Positions 33,954 through 42,675 of a stretch of 64,000 nucleotides of DNA are shown piece by piece (within the stretch, counting starts at the first letter, position 1; every line of letters starts with the position of its first letter). The notes beneath the pieces are model-generated. The model saw nothing but the letters and a program-made list of their open reading frames with translations, ran no database searches and was not told where the DNA came from. The translations under genes and the position numbers were made by a program. Source of the DNA: Anaerosolibacter carboniphilus (GTDB taxonomy: Bacteria; Bacillota; Clostridia; Peptostreptococcales; Thermotaleaceae); assembly GCF_014205875.1 (NCBI RefSeq), contig NZ_JACHEN010000002.1, forward strand, positions 126,485 through 190,484. The letters run 5' to 3'.

Positions 33954-34703
33954 CTATGCTTTAGCTGCATACATTTCTGCTGCTGTGTAGAGATAATAGG
34001 AAAGACCTATTTGCTGACCTTCCAGCATATTTCTATGGAAATCATCCTCTAACATGAACTTTGCTAAATTTACGAATGACTTTCCATCCATATTTGTACC
34101 ATGCTCATTTAAAAATGAAATATGCTCTTTCAATGCTTTTTGCAATCTTTCATCATCTGCTCTCCATCCACTTTTCAATCCATTTATCAGACAATTGGTA
34201 AACTGCTGTGCCTCCAACGCTTGCTTATTCATTTGCTCCGGTTCAATCTCTTGGCTGTCTAGCATATCATATCCATACTTATCCTTGAGATACTCATTCT
34301 GTTCTGTAAGTGCCTCCGTCCATTCTTCCTTATCAAAACCTTTAAACATTGCTGATTTATCCATATTTTCTCCTTTCTTTGTGAAGACAATCGATTCTTC
34401 AATGGTGCTTAATAAACGATCCATTCTCTGCCTGCGCGCACAAAGCAGTTTATGTTGTTTTGTTAAGCACGCAATTCGACTCGGTTCATCTTCAAGAGCT
34501 TTTTTTATGTCGGTGAGAGGAAAATCCAGTTCCCGATAAAATAAAATTTGTTGCAGCCTTTCCAACTCCTTTATCCCGTATAGACGATAGCCGGCATCTG
34601 TCATCTTATACGGTTCTAACAACCCTATTTTGTGGTAATGATGGAGTGTCTTTATTGTCACTCCCGTTAACGCTGCAATTTCTTTAACAGTATAATATTG
34701 CAA
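33954..34703 (-). CDS. TipA-like MerR regulator with antibiotic-binding domain
   Basis: The regulator is about 249 residues. The N-terminal MerR domain (1-70; YTVKEIAALTGVTIKTLHHY) and coiled coil are followed by a TipAS domain (about 113-249; FKGFDKEEWTEALTEQNEYL). TipAS domains bind thiopeptides and other multidrug ligands, and the full protein then activates its promoter. The TTG at 34703 has GAGGTGAT close upstream and is the likely start. An internal ATG at 34364 has its own strong ribosome-binding site. Target genes are not evident; it may regulate itself or the neighbouring nucleotidyltransferase. Confidence 0.88.
   Translation of the reverse strand: MQYYTVKEIAALTGVTIKTLHHYHKIGLLEPYKMTDAGYRLYGIKELERLQQILFYRELDFPLTDIKKALEDEPSRIACLTKQHKLLCARRQRMDRLLSTIEESIVFTKKGENMDKSAMFKGFDKEEWTEALTEQNEYLKDKYGYDMLDSQEIEPEQMNKQALEAQQFTNCLINGLKSGWRADDERLQKALKEHISFLNEHGTNMDGKSFVNLAKFMLEDDFHRNMLEGQQIGLSYYLYTAAEMYAAKA
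34362..34377 (-). promoter_or_regulatory. Internal translation start for a TipAS-only product
   Basis: AAAGGAGAAAAT directly precedes an in-frame ATG (34362-34364), which begins MDKSAMFKGFD, the exact start of the TipAS domain. A 136-residue drug-binding protein would result, as with tipAS inside tipAL of Streptomyces. Confidence 0.6.
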
Positions 34704-34712
34704 TATTATCAC

Positions 34713-35034
34713 CTCAAATATAATGTTAATCCCTTACCTAAGGTAAGAGTCAAGAGGTTTTTAAAAAAAGTTACTGTCTCCTCTTTTTAAGGTCTGCAGC
34801 GGTTATCCAACTCAATTCTCGATGGCTTAGCGTTCTATGACAATAATATCCAATCGTCAGATAGTCATAAACTATTATTTAGAAATACTACTTGAACGTC
34901 TAGATAGCGACTTCGACATGCGCTTTGATAAAAATGATGCTATCACGCATAAATATTGATTTTGCGTTAAGGTAGACGTCCTCAGCTATGGAGCATACAT
35001 TTAAATCTGCCATAATTATTTCTTGTTATTTTTA
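34713..35034. other. Gene-poor stretch with a possible gene remnant
   Basis: No supported gene in about 320 bases. A 40-codon frame at 34837-34959 (+) lacks a ribosome-binding site but reads protein-like (YYLEILLERLDSDFDMRFDK), possibly the tail of a decayed gene. Nothing else is recognised. Confidence 0.35.
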
Positions 35035-37308
35035 TCATTCTATTGATAATGTATATTGTTTCAGGTATTTTCCGGTAATAGAAGAATTATGCTTAACTAA
35101 ATCCTTAGGTTGTCCTTCAAATATAACCTTACCTCCATCTTGTCCTGCTCCAGGCCCTAAATCTATAATCCAATCAGCGTGACTCATTATGTCAAGGTTA
35201 TGTTCTATCACAATTAAAGTACTCCCTTGATGAACAATACGGTCCATAATCCTGATAAGCTGTGATATATCAGACATATGCAATCCTGTAGTAGGTTCAT
35301 CTAATACATATATATTTTCTCGTTTTTCTAATTCTGCTGCAAGCTTAACTCTTTGGAGTTCTCCACCAGATAGCGTATTCAGGGGCTGGCCAAGAGTAAT
35401 GTAACCTATTCCTACGTCCCTCAATCCTCCTAATGTAGCTAATATTTCCTTTTCATTGAAGAATTTCATAGCTTCATCTATTGTCATTTCAAGAACTTCA
35501 CTAATATTTTTCTTCCGTAATTTAAACTGCAGGACTTCCTTCGTAAACCTATGGCCCTGGCATACTTCACAAACACTTTCAACAGGATCCATAAAAGCTA
35601 AATCAGTATATGTTATTCCTAATCCCTTACATTCCGGGCAAGCTCCCTGTGAATTAAAGCTAAAAAGAGATGCTTCCACACGATTCTCTTTTGCAAATAG
35701 CTTTCGAATGGAATCAAAAATTTCAGTATAAGTAGCAATATTAGAACGTTTAGAAGCTTGAATTGCTCCTTGATCTATGAAAATTGTTTCAGGATAATAT
35801 TGGGGAAATACATGATTTATAAGAGTGCTTTTTCCCGAACCAGCCACACCTGTAACCACAGTCATAACACCTATGGGAATATCAACAGAAACGTCCTTCA
35901 AATTATGCAGAGAAGCATGTTTTATGGATAGCCATCCTTTTGGCTCTCTGATACTTTCCTTTAATCTAGGTCTATAACTCAAAAACTTTCCTGTCAATGT
36001 TTCTGCTTTCAGTAGCCCCTTTATGCCTCCCTCATATATAACATTTCCGCCCTTTGTCCCGGCTTTTGGCCCCATATCAATCACATGGTCTGCAATTTTA
36101 ATCACATCTGCATCATGCTCCACAATTAAAACAGTATTTCCTTTATCTCTTAACGACTTTAAGAGATTATTAATTCTATTTACATCATGAGGATGAAGGC
36201 CAATACTTGGTTCATCAAAAATGTAAGTAATATCAGTTAAACTACTTCCTAGCTGGCGAACCATTTTAATTCTTTGAGATTCACCTCCAGAAAGAGTAGC
36301 TGTATCTCGATCCAGGCTTAAATATCCTAATCCAATAGAATTTAAATGCTCCAACCGATGGATGATAGCTTCTACCATTGTATAAGAAGATGGGGCTTTG
36401 ATATTCCGAATAAAATTAATAAGATCGTTGACTTGCATTTTTGTACAGTCCGCAATATTTTTACCGTTTATTTTACACTCCAATACTTTTTGATTAAGTC
36501 TGGCACCTTTGCACAATGGGCAAATACCCCTTGTGACCACATGGTCAATCGCCTCTTTATATAGTATCACGTCCCGCGATTCTTTACTCAAAAAAGTACG
36601 TTCAATTCTGGGAACAATACCCTCATACTTTGAAGTAGGAGGCCACCCATCAGTGGGATTTTGAGGCTTAAAACCTGTTTTGTAAAGAAGTGTATCCAAT
36701 TCATCCTCCCTATAATCTCTCAGTTTCTTGTCATTGTCAAAGAGCCCTGTGCAAACATAACGTTTCCATCTTACCTCTCCCGGTCTAAAAGTTGGAAATT
36801 GAATTGCTCCTTCATTTAAAGATTTGTTTTTATCAAGCAGTCGCTCAATATTGATTGTATCGACCTTTCCCAATCCTTCACATTTAGAGCACATTCCCGC
36901 AGGGTTATTGAAGGAAAAGACATCGGAATATCCTACAAAAGGTTTACCGATACGCGAAAACAATAAACGTAATAAGGAGTAAATATCAGTAATAGTTCCC
37001 ACCGTTGATCTTGCATTCCCGCCAATTCTCTTTTGACTAATAACAATCGCTACAGAAAGATTCTCGATAGAATCCATGTCAGGATGTCCATAATGCGGAA
37101 GCCGATGACGGATAAAACTTGAATAAGTTTCGTTTAGTTGACGTTGAGATTCAGCTGCAATTGTATCAAATACAAGAGATGACTTTCCAGAACCTGAAAC
37201 CCCTGTAAATACAGTAATCTGTTTCTTTGGAATCTTTACATTAACATTCTTCAGGTTCTTTTCTCTAGCTCCAATAACATGTATGTTATTCTCATATTCT
37301 TCTCTCAT
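35035..37308 (-). CDS. UvrA-like ABC ATPase (short UvrA paralogue)
   Basis: The 757-residue protein has two ABC modules like UvrA. These show GVSGSGKSSLVFDT, LSGGESQRIKM, GVAGSGKSTLI and LSGGELQRVKLAAE. Zinc-finger pairs CSKCEGLG, CPLCKGARLN, CPECKGLG and CEVCQGHRF are present. True UvrA has about 940 residues; the missing part is the UvrB-binding/insertion region, as in drug-resistance paralogues such as DrrC or UvrA2. It may therefore help tolerate DNA-binding drugs rather than do standard excision repair. AGGGAG precedes the ATG. It is divergent from a WYL regulator that probably controls it. Confidence 0.9.
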   Translation of the reverse strand: MREEYENNIHVIGAREKNLKNVNVKIPKKQITVFTGVSGSGKSSLVFDTIAAESQRQLNETYSSFIRHRLPHYGHPDMDSIENLSVAIVISQKRIGGNARSTVGTITDIYSLLRLLFSRIGKPFVGYSDVFSFNNPAGMCSKCEGLGKVDTINIERLLDKNKSLNEGAIQFPTFRPGEVRWKRYVCTGLFDNDKKLRDYREDELDTLLYKTGFKPQNPTDGWPPTSKYEGIVPRIERTFLSKESRDVILYKEAIDHVVTRGICPLCKGARLNQKVLECKINGKNIADCTKMQVNDLINFIRNIKAPSSYTMVEAIIHRLEHLNSIGLGYLSLDRDTATLSGGESQRIKMVRQLGSSLTDITYIFDEPSIGLHPHDVNRINNLLKSLRDKGNTVLIVEHDADVIKIADHVIDMGPKAGTKGGNVIYEGGIKGLLKAETLTGKFLSYRPRLKESIREPKGWLSIKHASLHNLKDVSVDIPIGVMTVVTGVAGSGKSTLINHVFPQYYPETIFIDQGAIQASKRSNIATYTEIFDSIRKLFAKENRVEASLFSFNSQGACPECKGLGITYTDLAFMDPVESVCEVCQGHRFTKEVLQFKLRKKNISEVLEMTIDEAMKFFNEKEILATLGGLRDVGIGYITLGQPLNTLSGGELQRVKLAAELEKRENIYVLDEPTTGLHMSDISQLIRIMDRIVHQGSTLIVIEHNLDIMSHADWIIDLGPGAGQDGGKVIFEGQPKDLVKHNSSITGKYLKQYTLSIE

Positions 37309-37498
37309 AGTAATCTCCCTTTACTAGATGTGGTTTTATGCTTAATAATAAGTCTTTTCCTTGGCATGCAGACTTATTTTGTGTACCTATTATAAATAAT
37401 GTATACTGTAAACATGACAATTGTTGTCTACTTTTATTGAATTAAATTTTTATTACCTCACATTGAAAAAATAATTCCTCTTGTAAAGGAGAATTTAT

Positions 37499-38431
37499 AT
37501 GTCAAAAGCTAAAAGAATATTTGATTTAATTATGTATGTAAATGCTAAAAAGAGTTTTACTGCTCAAGATGTTGCGTACGAATTTAACATATCGGTTAGA
37601 ACTGCACATAGATATTTAATGGAAATAAGTGAATTAGGAGTTCCTCTATATACCGAGCAGGGTCGAAATGGAGGGTATCGTACACTAAAAAACAGAGTTC
37701 TTCCCCCAATTGTATTTGACGAGAATGAAGCTTTGGCAATTTTTTTTGCCTTCCAATCATTAAAGTATTATAAATCACTTCCATTTCATACAGATATCGA
37801 TTCAGTTTCCAGGAAATTATACGTTAGTCTTCCTGAAGATACTAAGAAGAAAATAGATCGCTTAGAATCGATCATATGTTTATGGAATCCAAAAAGAAAT
37901 ATTACTTCTCCATTCCTAAAAGATATAGTGGAAGCGTCTATAGAGAACAACATATTAATAATTGAATATCTATCAAAATCTAAGAATAAAAAAAGACAAG
38001 TTAAACCCATCGGAGCTTATGCATATGATGGGCTTTGGTATATGCCTGCTTTCGATATTGAAAAAAATAAGGTTCTATTATTTAGAGTGGATAGAATACT
38101 ATCCTTAGAAACTTCCAAAAGAATTTATGAGTTTCCAATGAATTTAACAGATTGGTTTAACAGCTATACAATTAAATCACCTATTCGGTTGTACGTTAAG
38201 TTAACAAGAGAAGGGGTAAGGCAGTGCCAAAGTAAATCATGGTTAGAGCCTCACATCATTATGACTGATCATGAAAATGGATATATCGATACGATAATTG
38301 ATGAAGATGAAATAGAATATGTTTCTAACTATTTTGTTCAGCTAGGTGCTTGTGCAAAAGTTATTGAACCACAAAAAATAGTAGATAATATAAGAAAACA
38401 TGCCTATAGTCTGATAAATCATTATCTATAG
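37499..38431 (+). CDS. WYL-domain transcriptional regulator (YafY-like)
   Basis: The 310-residue protein has an N-terminal HTH_11 winged helix (residues 8-60, YEFNISVRTAHRYLMEISEL), a WYL domain (about 135-215, with YAYDGLWYMPAFDIEKNK and VDRIL) and a C-terminal WCX-like extension. WYL proteins respond to nucleic acid or cyclic nucleotide ligands and often control DNA-damage genes. Divergence from the UvrA-like ATPase gene across 190 bases suggests that is its target. AAAGGAG precedes the ATG; a strong terminator follows. Confidence 0.9.
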   Translation: MSKAKRIFDLIMYVNAKKSFTAQDVAYEFNISVRTAHRYLMEISELGVPLYTEQGRNGGYRTLKNRVLPPIVFDENEALAIFFAFQSLKYYKSLPFHTDIDSVSRKLYVSLPEDTKKKIDRLESIICLWNPKRNITSPFLKDIVEASIENNILIIEYLSKSKNKKRQVKPIGAYAYDGLWYMPAFDIEKNKVLLFRVDRILSLETSKRIYEFPMNLTDWFNSYTIKSPIRLYVKLTREGVRQCQSKSWLEPHIIMTDHENGYIDTIIDEDEIEYVSNYFVQLGACAKVIEPQKIVDNIRKHAYSLINHYL

Positions 38432-38477
38432 TGAACAGCTTTCTGATTGGGCTGAGAGGTTCTCTGATTACATAACA

Positions 38478-38524
38478 AAAGGGCTGTCCCAAATAATTGA
38501 TTCTATCATTTAGGACAGCCCTTT
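38478..38524. terminator. Bidirectional terminator between regulator and PrsA genes
   Basis: AAAGGGCTGTCC pairs perfectly with GGACAGCCCTTT, with T-rich runs on both sides. Confidence 0.88.
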
Positions 38525-38533
38525 CTATAGTCT

Positions 38534-39433
38534 TTATTTATTATTATCTTCAAGATAATTCGTTACTTTATATTCACTTTGTTTTTCTTTCATCCAAGTA
38601 TCATATGCATCTGGAAGCTTTTGTTCGATTAAAGTATCTTTGATTTGGTCTTTACTTTCTTCATAGTTTGCTTCTTTTGCCTCTATTATGTTCTCAACCT
38701 TTATAATATGATATCCATATTCCGTTTTAATCGGGTCACTAATTTCTCCTGCTTCCATCGAAAAAACTGCATTCTCAAATTCTGGCACCATTTGTCCTTT
38801 TGTTATATATCCAAGTTCTCCACCTTGGTCTTTATTGCTAGTATCTAATGAATTTTCTTTTGCAATTTTAACAAAATCCTCACCTTCTGACAACTTCTTT
38901 TTAACTTCTTGTGCTTTCTCTAAGCTATCCACTAAAATATGACTCGCTTTTACCTGTTCCTGTTGCGCAAATGTCTCTCTATTATCATCAAAATACTTTT
39001 TCATTTCATCTTCGGTTATGGTGATAGATGGCTCAAGCAATTTTTTCACTTCTACATTTCTTTTCATATCTTTCTTTACATCATCTGTTGAATATCCAGC
39101 TGATGCTAATGCCTGATTAAAAGCATCCTCTCCACCATAATAATCTATAATGTCCGTCATTTCTTTATCAAGTTCAGCTTCAGTAACCTTAATATTCTGC
39201 TTTTGAGCCTCAGCCTCAATAATTTTTTCAGTGATTAACGAATCTAAAACTTGAGCACCATTTTGTTCAACTAAACGTTGATATAATTCATCTTTCGTAA
39301 TATTTTTACCACCTACAGTAGCTACGATTTCTTCATTCTGACTTTGGCAACCAGTCACAGCTGTAATTACCAATAGTAAGAAAACAACGAATAACATTTG
39401 ATACTTTTTTCTGTTCCTTAGTTTTTCAAACAA
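38534..39433 (-). CDS. prsA: PrsA-like foldase lipoprotein (parvulin peptidyl-prolyl isomerase)
   Basis: The 299-residue precursor starts at a TTG with GAGGAGAG upstream. A lipoprotein signal ends AVTGC (Cys29). A SurA-N-like chaperone region (about 35-155) surrounds a parvulin domain (about 160-255) with VKASHILVDSLEKAQEV, GELGYITKGQMVPEFENAVF and TEYGYHIIKV. It helps secreted proteins fold outside the membrane. All usual parvulin motifs are present. Confidence 0.92.
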   Translation of the reverse strand: MFEKLRNRKKYQMLFVVFLLLVITAVTGCQSQNEEIVATVGGKNITKDELYQRLVEQNGAQVLDSLITEKIIEAEAQKQNIKVTEAELDKEMTDIIDYYGGEDAFNQALASAGYSTDDVKKDMKRNVEVKKLLEPSITITEDEMKKYFDDNRETFAQQEQVKASHILVDSLEKAQEVKKKLSEGEDFVKIAKENSLDTSNKDQGGELGYITKGQMVPEFENAVFSMEAGEISDPIKTEYGYHIIKVENIIEAKEANYEESKDQIKDTLIEQKLPDAYDTWMKEKQSEYKVTNYLEDNNK

Positions 39434-39619
39434 ATCAAACTCTCCTCTCTACTAAGAGCATCTCTAATTTTTCTAATTCTTAATTTCCTACTACAAAAAC
39501 AATGATTACTTGATCTTTCTCGTTTTTTAACTTCTAGATATTTGTATATTGCACTAACATAGATTTTATTATAACAAACAATTGTGAGCATTTAGTGATA
39601 GATTTATGAAATATCTATA

Positions 39620-39654
39620 CAAATAAATATAACCGTTTCACTAAACGGTTATAT
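39620..39654 (-). terminator. Terminator of the exported hypothetical gene
   Basis: A 12-base perfect stem (ATATAACCGTTT / AAACGGTTATAT) is followed on the minus strand by TTATTTGTAT, 15 bases after the stop codon. Confidence 0.75.
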
Positions 39655-39668
39655 CTTCTAAACTCTAT

Positions 39669-40295
39669 TTATTTTGCAGATTTTAGTTTACGCTTTACAA
39701 TAACACCTCCACCTAAGAGCATGCATGCACCTGCAGCATATATCAATGGAGCCTTAGATGGGCTGGATTCTGATGCCTGTTTGTTTTCATTTGAAAGAAC
39801 AACCTCCGCCTCTATACCATTAGAAGCTGCTGTTGTATTGTATAGTTCTGCCTGCTGACCTTCAACAACTTTAACCATCTCTCTACCGAATAATTCATAA
39901 AGATATTCAGCGTTTTCTTCACTATAGGGTGTAATGCCTATTTCAACATACTCATCCAATGGACTTGTATGGGTAACATTAAAACCCTTCTTATTTATTT
40001 CTCCAGCGTGGTCTTCAAATAAATATTTATCAATCTCTCTTTGCTTTTGAGATATATTCTCGTTGATCTCTCCTTGGTCTTGCGCTGGATATGAGACCGC
40101 AGCGTCTGGCGAGTCTGTCGATACTTCAGCCGATATCCCTAGCTGTCTCTCATCAGTTTTAATCACATCAACAGCTAATTGCCCTGGCAAAGGTGACGGT
40201 TGGCTTCCCCCACCATCAGCTAAAACTACACCCGATGACAGTAATGTAACACATGCCCCTAAGATAAGCCCTCTTGTAAATTTTGATTTTATCAT
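39669..40295 (-). CDS. Exported, membrane-anchored hypothetical protein
   Basis: The 208-residue protein has a signal peptide (GLILGACVTLLSSGVVLADG), an acidic exported domain (about 32-165) with no recognised fold, a Ser/Pro-rich stalk and a C-terminal helix (LIYAAGACMLLGGGVIV) followed by KRKLKSAK. There is no LPXTG motif, so it is probably held by the helix itself. GGAGGAGG precedes the ATG. Role unknown. Confidence 0.7.
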   Translation of the reverse strand: MIKSKFTRGLILGACVTLLSSGVVLADGGGSQPSPLPGQLAVDVIKTDERQLGISAEVSTDSPDAAVSYPAQDQGEINENISQKQREIDKYLFEDHAGEINKKGFNVTHTSPLDEYVEIGITPYSEENAEYLYELFGREMVKVVEGQQAELYNTTAASNGIEAEVVLSNENKQASESSPSKAPLIYAAGACMLLGGGVIVKRKLKSAK

Positions 40296-40706
40296 AAAAT
40301 AATACCTCCTCCATAATTTTTCTCCAAATATGCGTATTAGCTTCTTGCCTTGTTACTTTCATTTGTTAGACGAACGCCGTTAATTTTCTGTTCCCAATTT
40401 TTTAGAGGAACATGTAGAAAAATTCAAATATGAAATGAACATTAATCATCTCTAGCTAACATAGAAGCAAGTTTTCAGTATGAGAATTCAAGAAAAAAAG
40501 ATTGGCATTCACCAATCTTAAAGCATATTTAAAATCTATTCTTTGCAAGGTCTGTTTATTTGTTTTAAACGCTCATTCTACTCTTTAACCATGAACTAAC
40601 CTCACAACTACCTCCATGTGTGTAGTATGTAGAAACATAGACTTAACGGATGCCTTCTTTCACGTTTATAAATTGCGCTATAATCTAAAAGTTCTTTATT
40701 TCCGTT
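40296..40706 (-). other. Gene-free stretch with terminator of the vat gene
   Basis: About 410 bases. The one clear element is a terminator on the minus strand at 40491-40519 (AAGATTGG / CCAATCTT followed by seven T residues), about 190 bases beyond the vat stop codon. The rest shows no gene or motif I can support. Confidence 0.7.
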
Positions 40707-41363
40707 TCATTCATTATCCACCATATCCCTTAATTTATCAGCATCCTCACTACAAAGTAAAGTAATATTTTCTGTAATCTTTTCAACTTCCCAATCCCAC
40801 CATCTTATTTTGAGCAGCAGTTCTATTACATCATCACAGAATCTTTTTTTGATAATAGTTGCAGGATTACCACCTACGATTGTATAAGGGGGAACATCTT
40901 TAGTAACCACTGATTTTGCTGCAATGATTGCTCCATCTCCAATCTTTATACCTGGCATTATGATGGATTCCATACCGATCCATACATCATTGCCTACCAC
41001 TGTATCTCCCTTAAAAGGCAAATCTTCTATTCCTGGTATTCCATACTCCCACCCATTTCCAAATAATCCAAAGGGATAGGTTGTGAATGCTTTCATCTTA
41101 TGATTTGCTCTATTCATTATAAACTTAACCCTGGGTGCGATCGCACAAAACTTCCCTATCACCAATCTATCTCCAAAAAAGTCATAATGATATAAAACAT
41201 TTTCTTCAAACTTTTCAGGATTTGCAGGATCATCATAGTAAGTGTAATCGCCTACAATGATATTTGGATTCTTAATAATATTTTTTATAAAGCAAAGACT
41301 TTTGATTCCACTTACTGGATATATATCTTTGGGATTTGGTCCATTGTTATTAGAAATCTCCAT
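40707..41363 (-). CDS. vat: Vat-type streptogramin A O-acetyltransferase
   Basis: The 218-residue hexapeptide-repeat (left-handed beta-helix) enzyme closely follows Vat proteins: GPNPKDIYPVSGIKSLCFIK, LYHYDFFGDRLVIGKFC, MNRANHKM with the predicted catalytic His88, and LFGNGWE. The beta-helix coils are visible at GDTVVGNDVWIGMESIIMPG. It acetylates the streptogramin A hydroxyl group with acetyl-CoA as a trimer. It lies 38 bases after the vgb gene with its own AAGGAG site, a two-gene A/B streptogramin inactivation operon. Related catB-type xenobiotic acetyltransferases are the alternative. Confidence 0.88.
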   Translation of the reverse strand: MEISNNNGPNPKDIYPVSGIKSLCFIKNIIKNPNIIVGDYTYYDDPANPEKFEENVLYHYDFFGDRLVIGKFCAIAPRVKFIMNRANHKMKAFTTYPFGLFGNGWEYGIPGIEDLPFKGDTVVGNDVWIGMESIIMPGIKIGDGAIIAAKSVVTKDVPPYTIVGGNPATIIKKRFCDDVIELLLKIRWWDWEVEKITENITLLCSEDADKLRDMVDNE

Positions 41364-41401
41364 GAATAAACTCCTTTTCTTTTATCATTTTCCTTCACCC
41401 T

Positions 41402-42289
41402 TTAGAGAGAAATTAGCCGTCCAATCTGGTTGATTTCTTCAGCAAACCATAAGGCACCATCGGGTCCTAGTACAATTCCGTGGGGTTCTGAATTCACTGT
41501 AGGAATTGGGTACTCAGAAATCTCTCCATTCACGGTAATACAGCCAATTTGGTTACTTCCCCACTCTGTAAACCAAAGTTCTCCATCCCTGCCGGCCGTA
41601 ATGGCATGGGGCCGAGCATTTGCTGTAGGAAGCTCATACTCACTGATCTCACCTTTTGTAGTGATTCTTCCTATCTTATTTCCGTTTATCTCCACAAACC
41701 AAAGGTCTCCATCTGAACCAACAGTAATCCCTACCGGTCCTGCCCCTATTGTAGGAATTTGATATTCAACAATCTTCCCAGTAGTAGTTATTCTGCCAAT
41801 TTTATTATTTTGATTCTCTGTAAACCAAAGGGCACCGTCAGGTCCTGCTACAATGGCAGAGGGAAAAGCGTTTGGAGTAGGTAATAGATATTCTCTCATT
41901 TCTCCCGTTCCTGTAATTCGTCCAATCTTATTTCCGATGATTTGAGTAAACCAGAGGGCTCCATCCGGTCCAGCCGTGATACCAAACGGACCCGCATCAG
42001 CTGTTGGCAGAGAGAACTCCGTTATCTCTCCATCCGTGGAAATTCTACCGATTTTATTGGCCTTATATTCTGTAAACCACAAATCTCCATCCACTCCAGC
42101 AGTAATGATAGAAAGTCCTGCATCAGGAGTGGGTACAGGGTATTCCTTAATGTTGCCGTCTATAGTTATTCTTCCAACCCTATTCCCATGGTTTTCCGTG
42201 AACCATAGGGCATGATCTGAACCTACCGTAATCCCATAAGGACCTGATTTCAGCGTAGGAAGCAGGTATTCTTGCATCTGTATCTTCAT
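41402..42289 (-). CDS. vgb: Virginiamycin B lyase (Vgb)
   Basis: A 295-residue seven-bladed beta-propeller built from repeats of about 42 residues (DGALWFTE...NKIGRI). The key residues of staphylococcal Vgb fall at matching positions: His228 (RPHAI), His270 (EPHGI) and Glu284 (LWFAEE). The enzyme linearises streptogramin B antibiotics by an elimination reaction at the ester bond, without hydrolysis. AAAGGAGG precedes the ATG. It is cotranscribed with vat downstream. Length and motif spacing equal the plasmid-borne enzymes, so activity is likely, though inferred. Confidence 0.9.
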   Translation of the reverse strand: MKIQMQEYLLPTLKSGPYGITVGSDHALWFTENHGNRVGRITIDGNIKEYPVPTPDAGLSIITAGVDGDLWFTEYKANKIGRISTDGEITEFSLPTADAGPFGITAGPDGALWFTQIIGNKIGRITGTGEMREYLLPTPNAFPSAIVAGPDGALWFTENQNNKIGRITTTGKIVEYQIPTIGAGPVGITVGSDGDLWFVEINGNKIGRITTKGEISEYELPTANARPHAITAGRDGELWFTEWGSNQIGCITVNGEISEYPIPTVNSEPHGIVLGPDGALWFAEEINQIGRLISL

Positions 42290-42305
42290 ATTATTGTATC
42301 CTCCT

Positions 42306-42584
42306 TTATATGAACTTCAAAATAGTCCATTTGCTCATCAATCTTTTTAGTGTCTTCTTATTTATTTTGAAATATAAAAAACCTCCTACCCATGTTCTGG
42401 ATAGGAGGTAAAATAACACCAAAAGACATAGTATTCCCCATACTATGGTATAAATCTTTTGTGTATTATATAAAAAGGCGCAGACTAACCCTATCCAGAA
42501 AAATATTTTTGTTTTTATAACAAATGTTTTCTCTAAAAATAGGATTAGTAGATCATTGTCTTGATAGTCACCCTTTCGCCCCAT
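42306..42584 (-). CDS. Small two-helix membrane protein or leader frame upstream of vgb
   Basis: A 92-codon frame with two hydrophobic helices ([13 protein letters not shown] and [17 protein letters not shown]) and a basic tail; it stops at the vgb ribosome-binding site. No ribosome-binding site precedes its ATG, and a terminator-shaped hairpin lies inside it. Either it is a real membrane protein translationally coupled to vgb, or the frame is incidental to an attenuator leader. I cannot decide. Confidence 0.4.
   Translation of the reverse strand: MGRKGDYQDNDLLILFLEKTFVIKTKIFFWIGLVCAFLYNTQKIYTIVWGILCLLVLFYLLSRTWVGGFLYFKINKKTLKRLMSKWTILKFI
42376..42409 (-). terminator. Candidate attenuator terminator in the vgb leader
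   Basis: On the minus strand ACCTCCTA (42402-42409) pairs with TAGGAGGT (42381-42388), with inner CCA/TGG pairs, followed by T5 and TATATTT. The segment at 42490-42500 (minus TTCTGGATAGG) is perfectly complementary over 11 bases to CCTATCCAGAA of the terminator 5' arm and loop (42395-42405), which would form an antiterminator. vgb starts about 85 bases further on. Confidence 0.6.
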
Positions 42585-42607
42585 ATTGTTTCACTATTAC
42601 ATAGATT

Positions 42608-42636
42608 ATCTTAGCATATAGTCTTCGCCTGATCAA
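42608..42636 (-). promoter_or_regulatory. Candidate promoter of the vgb-vat leader
   Basis: TTGATC (42631-42636), 17 bases and TAAGAT (42608-42613) read on the minus strand. Each box matches four of six consensus positions. Confidence 0.35.
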
Positions 42637-42675
42637 GGTGAGCATTCATCATAACTATCTTATACGCAGCAGCTT

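Noticed and set aside
41430..42215. Plus-strand frames opposite vgb
   Set aside because: They arise from the regular propeller repeats read in reverse; no start sites or family match.
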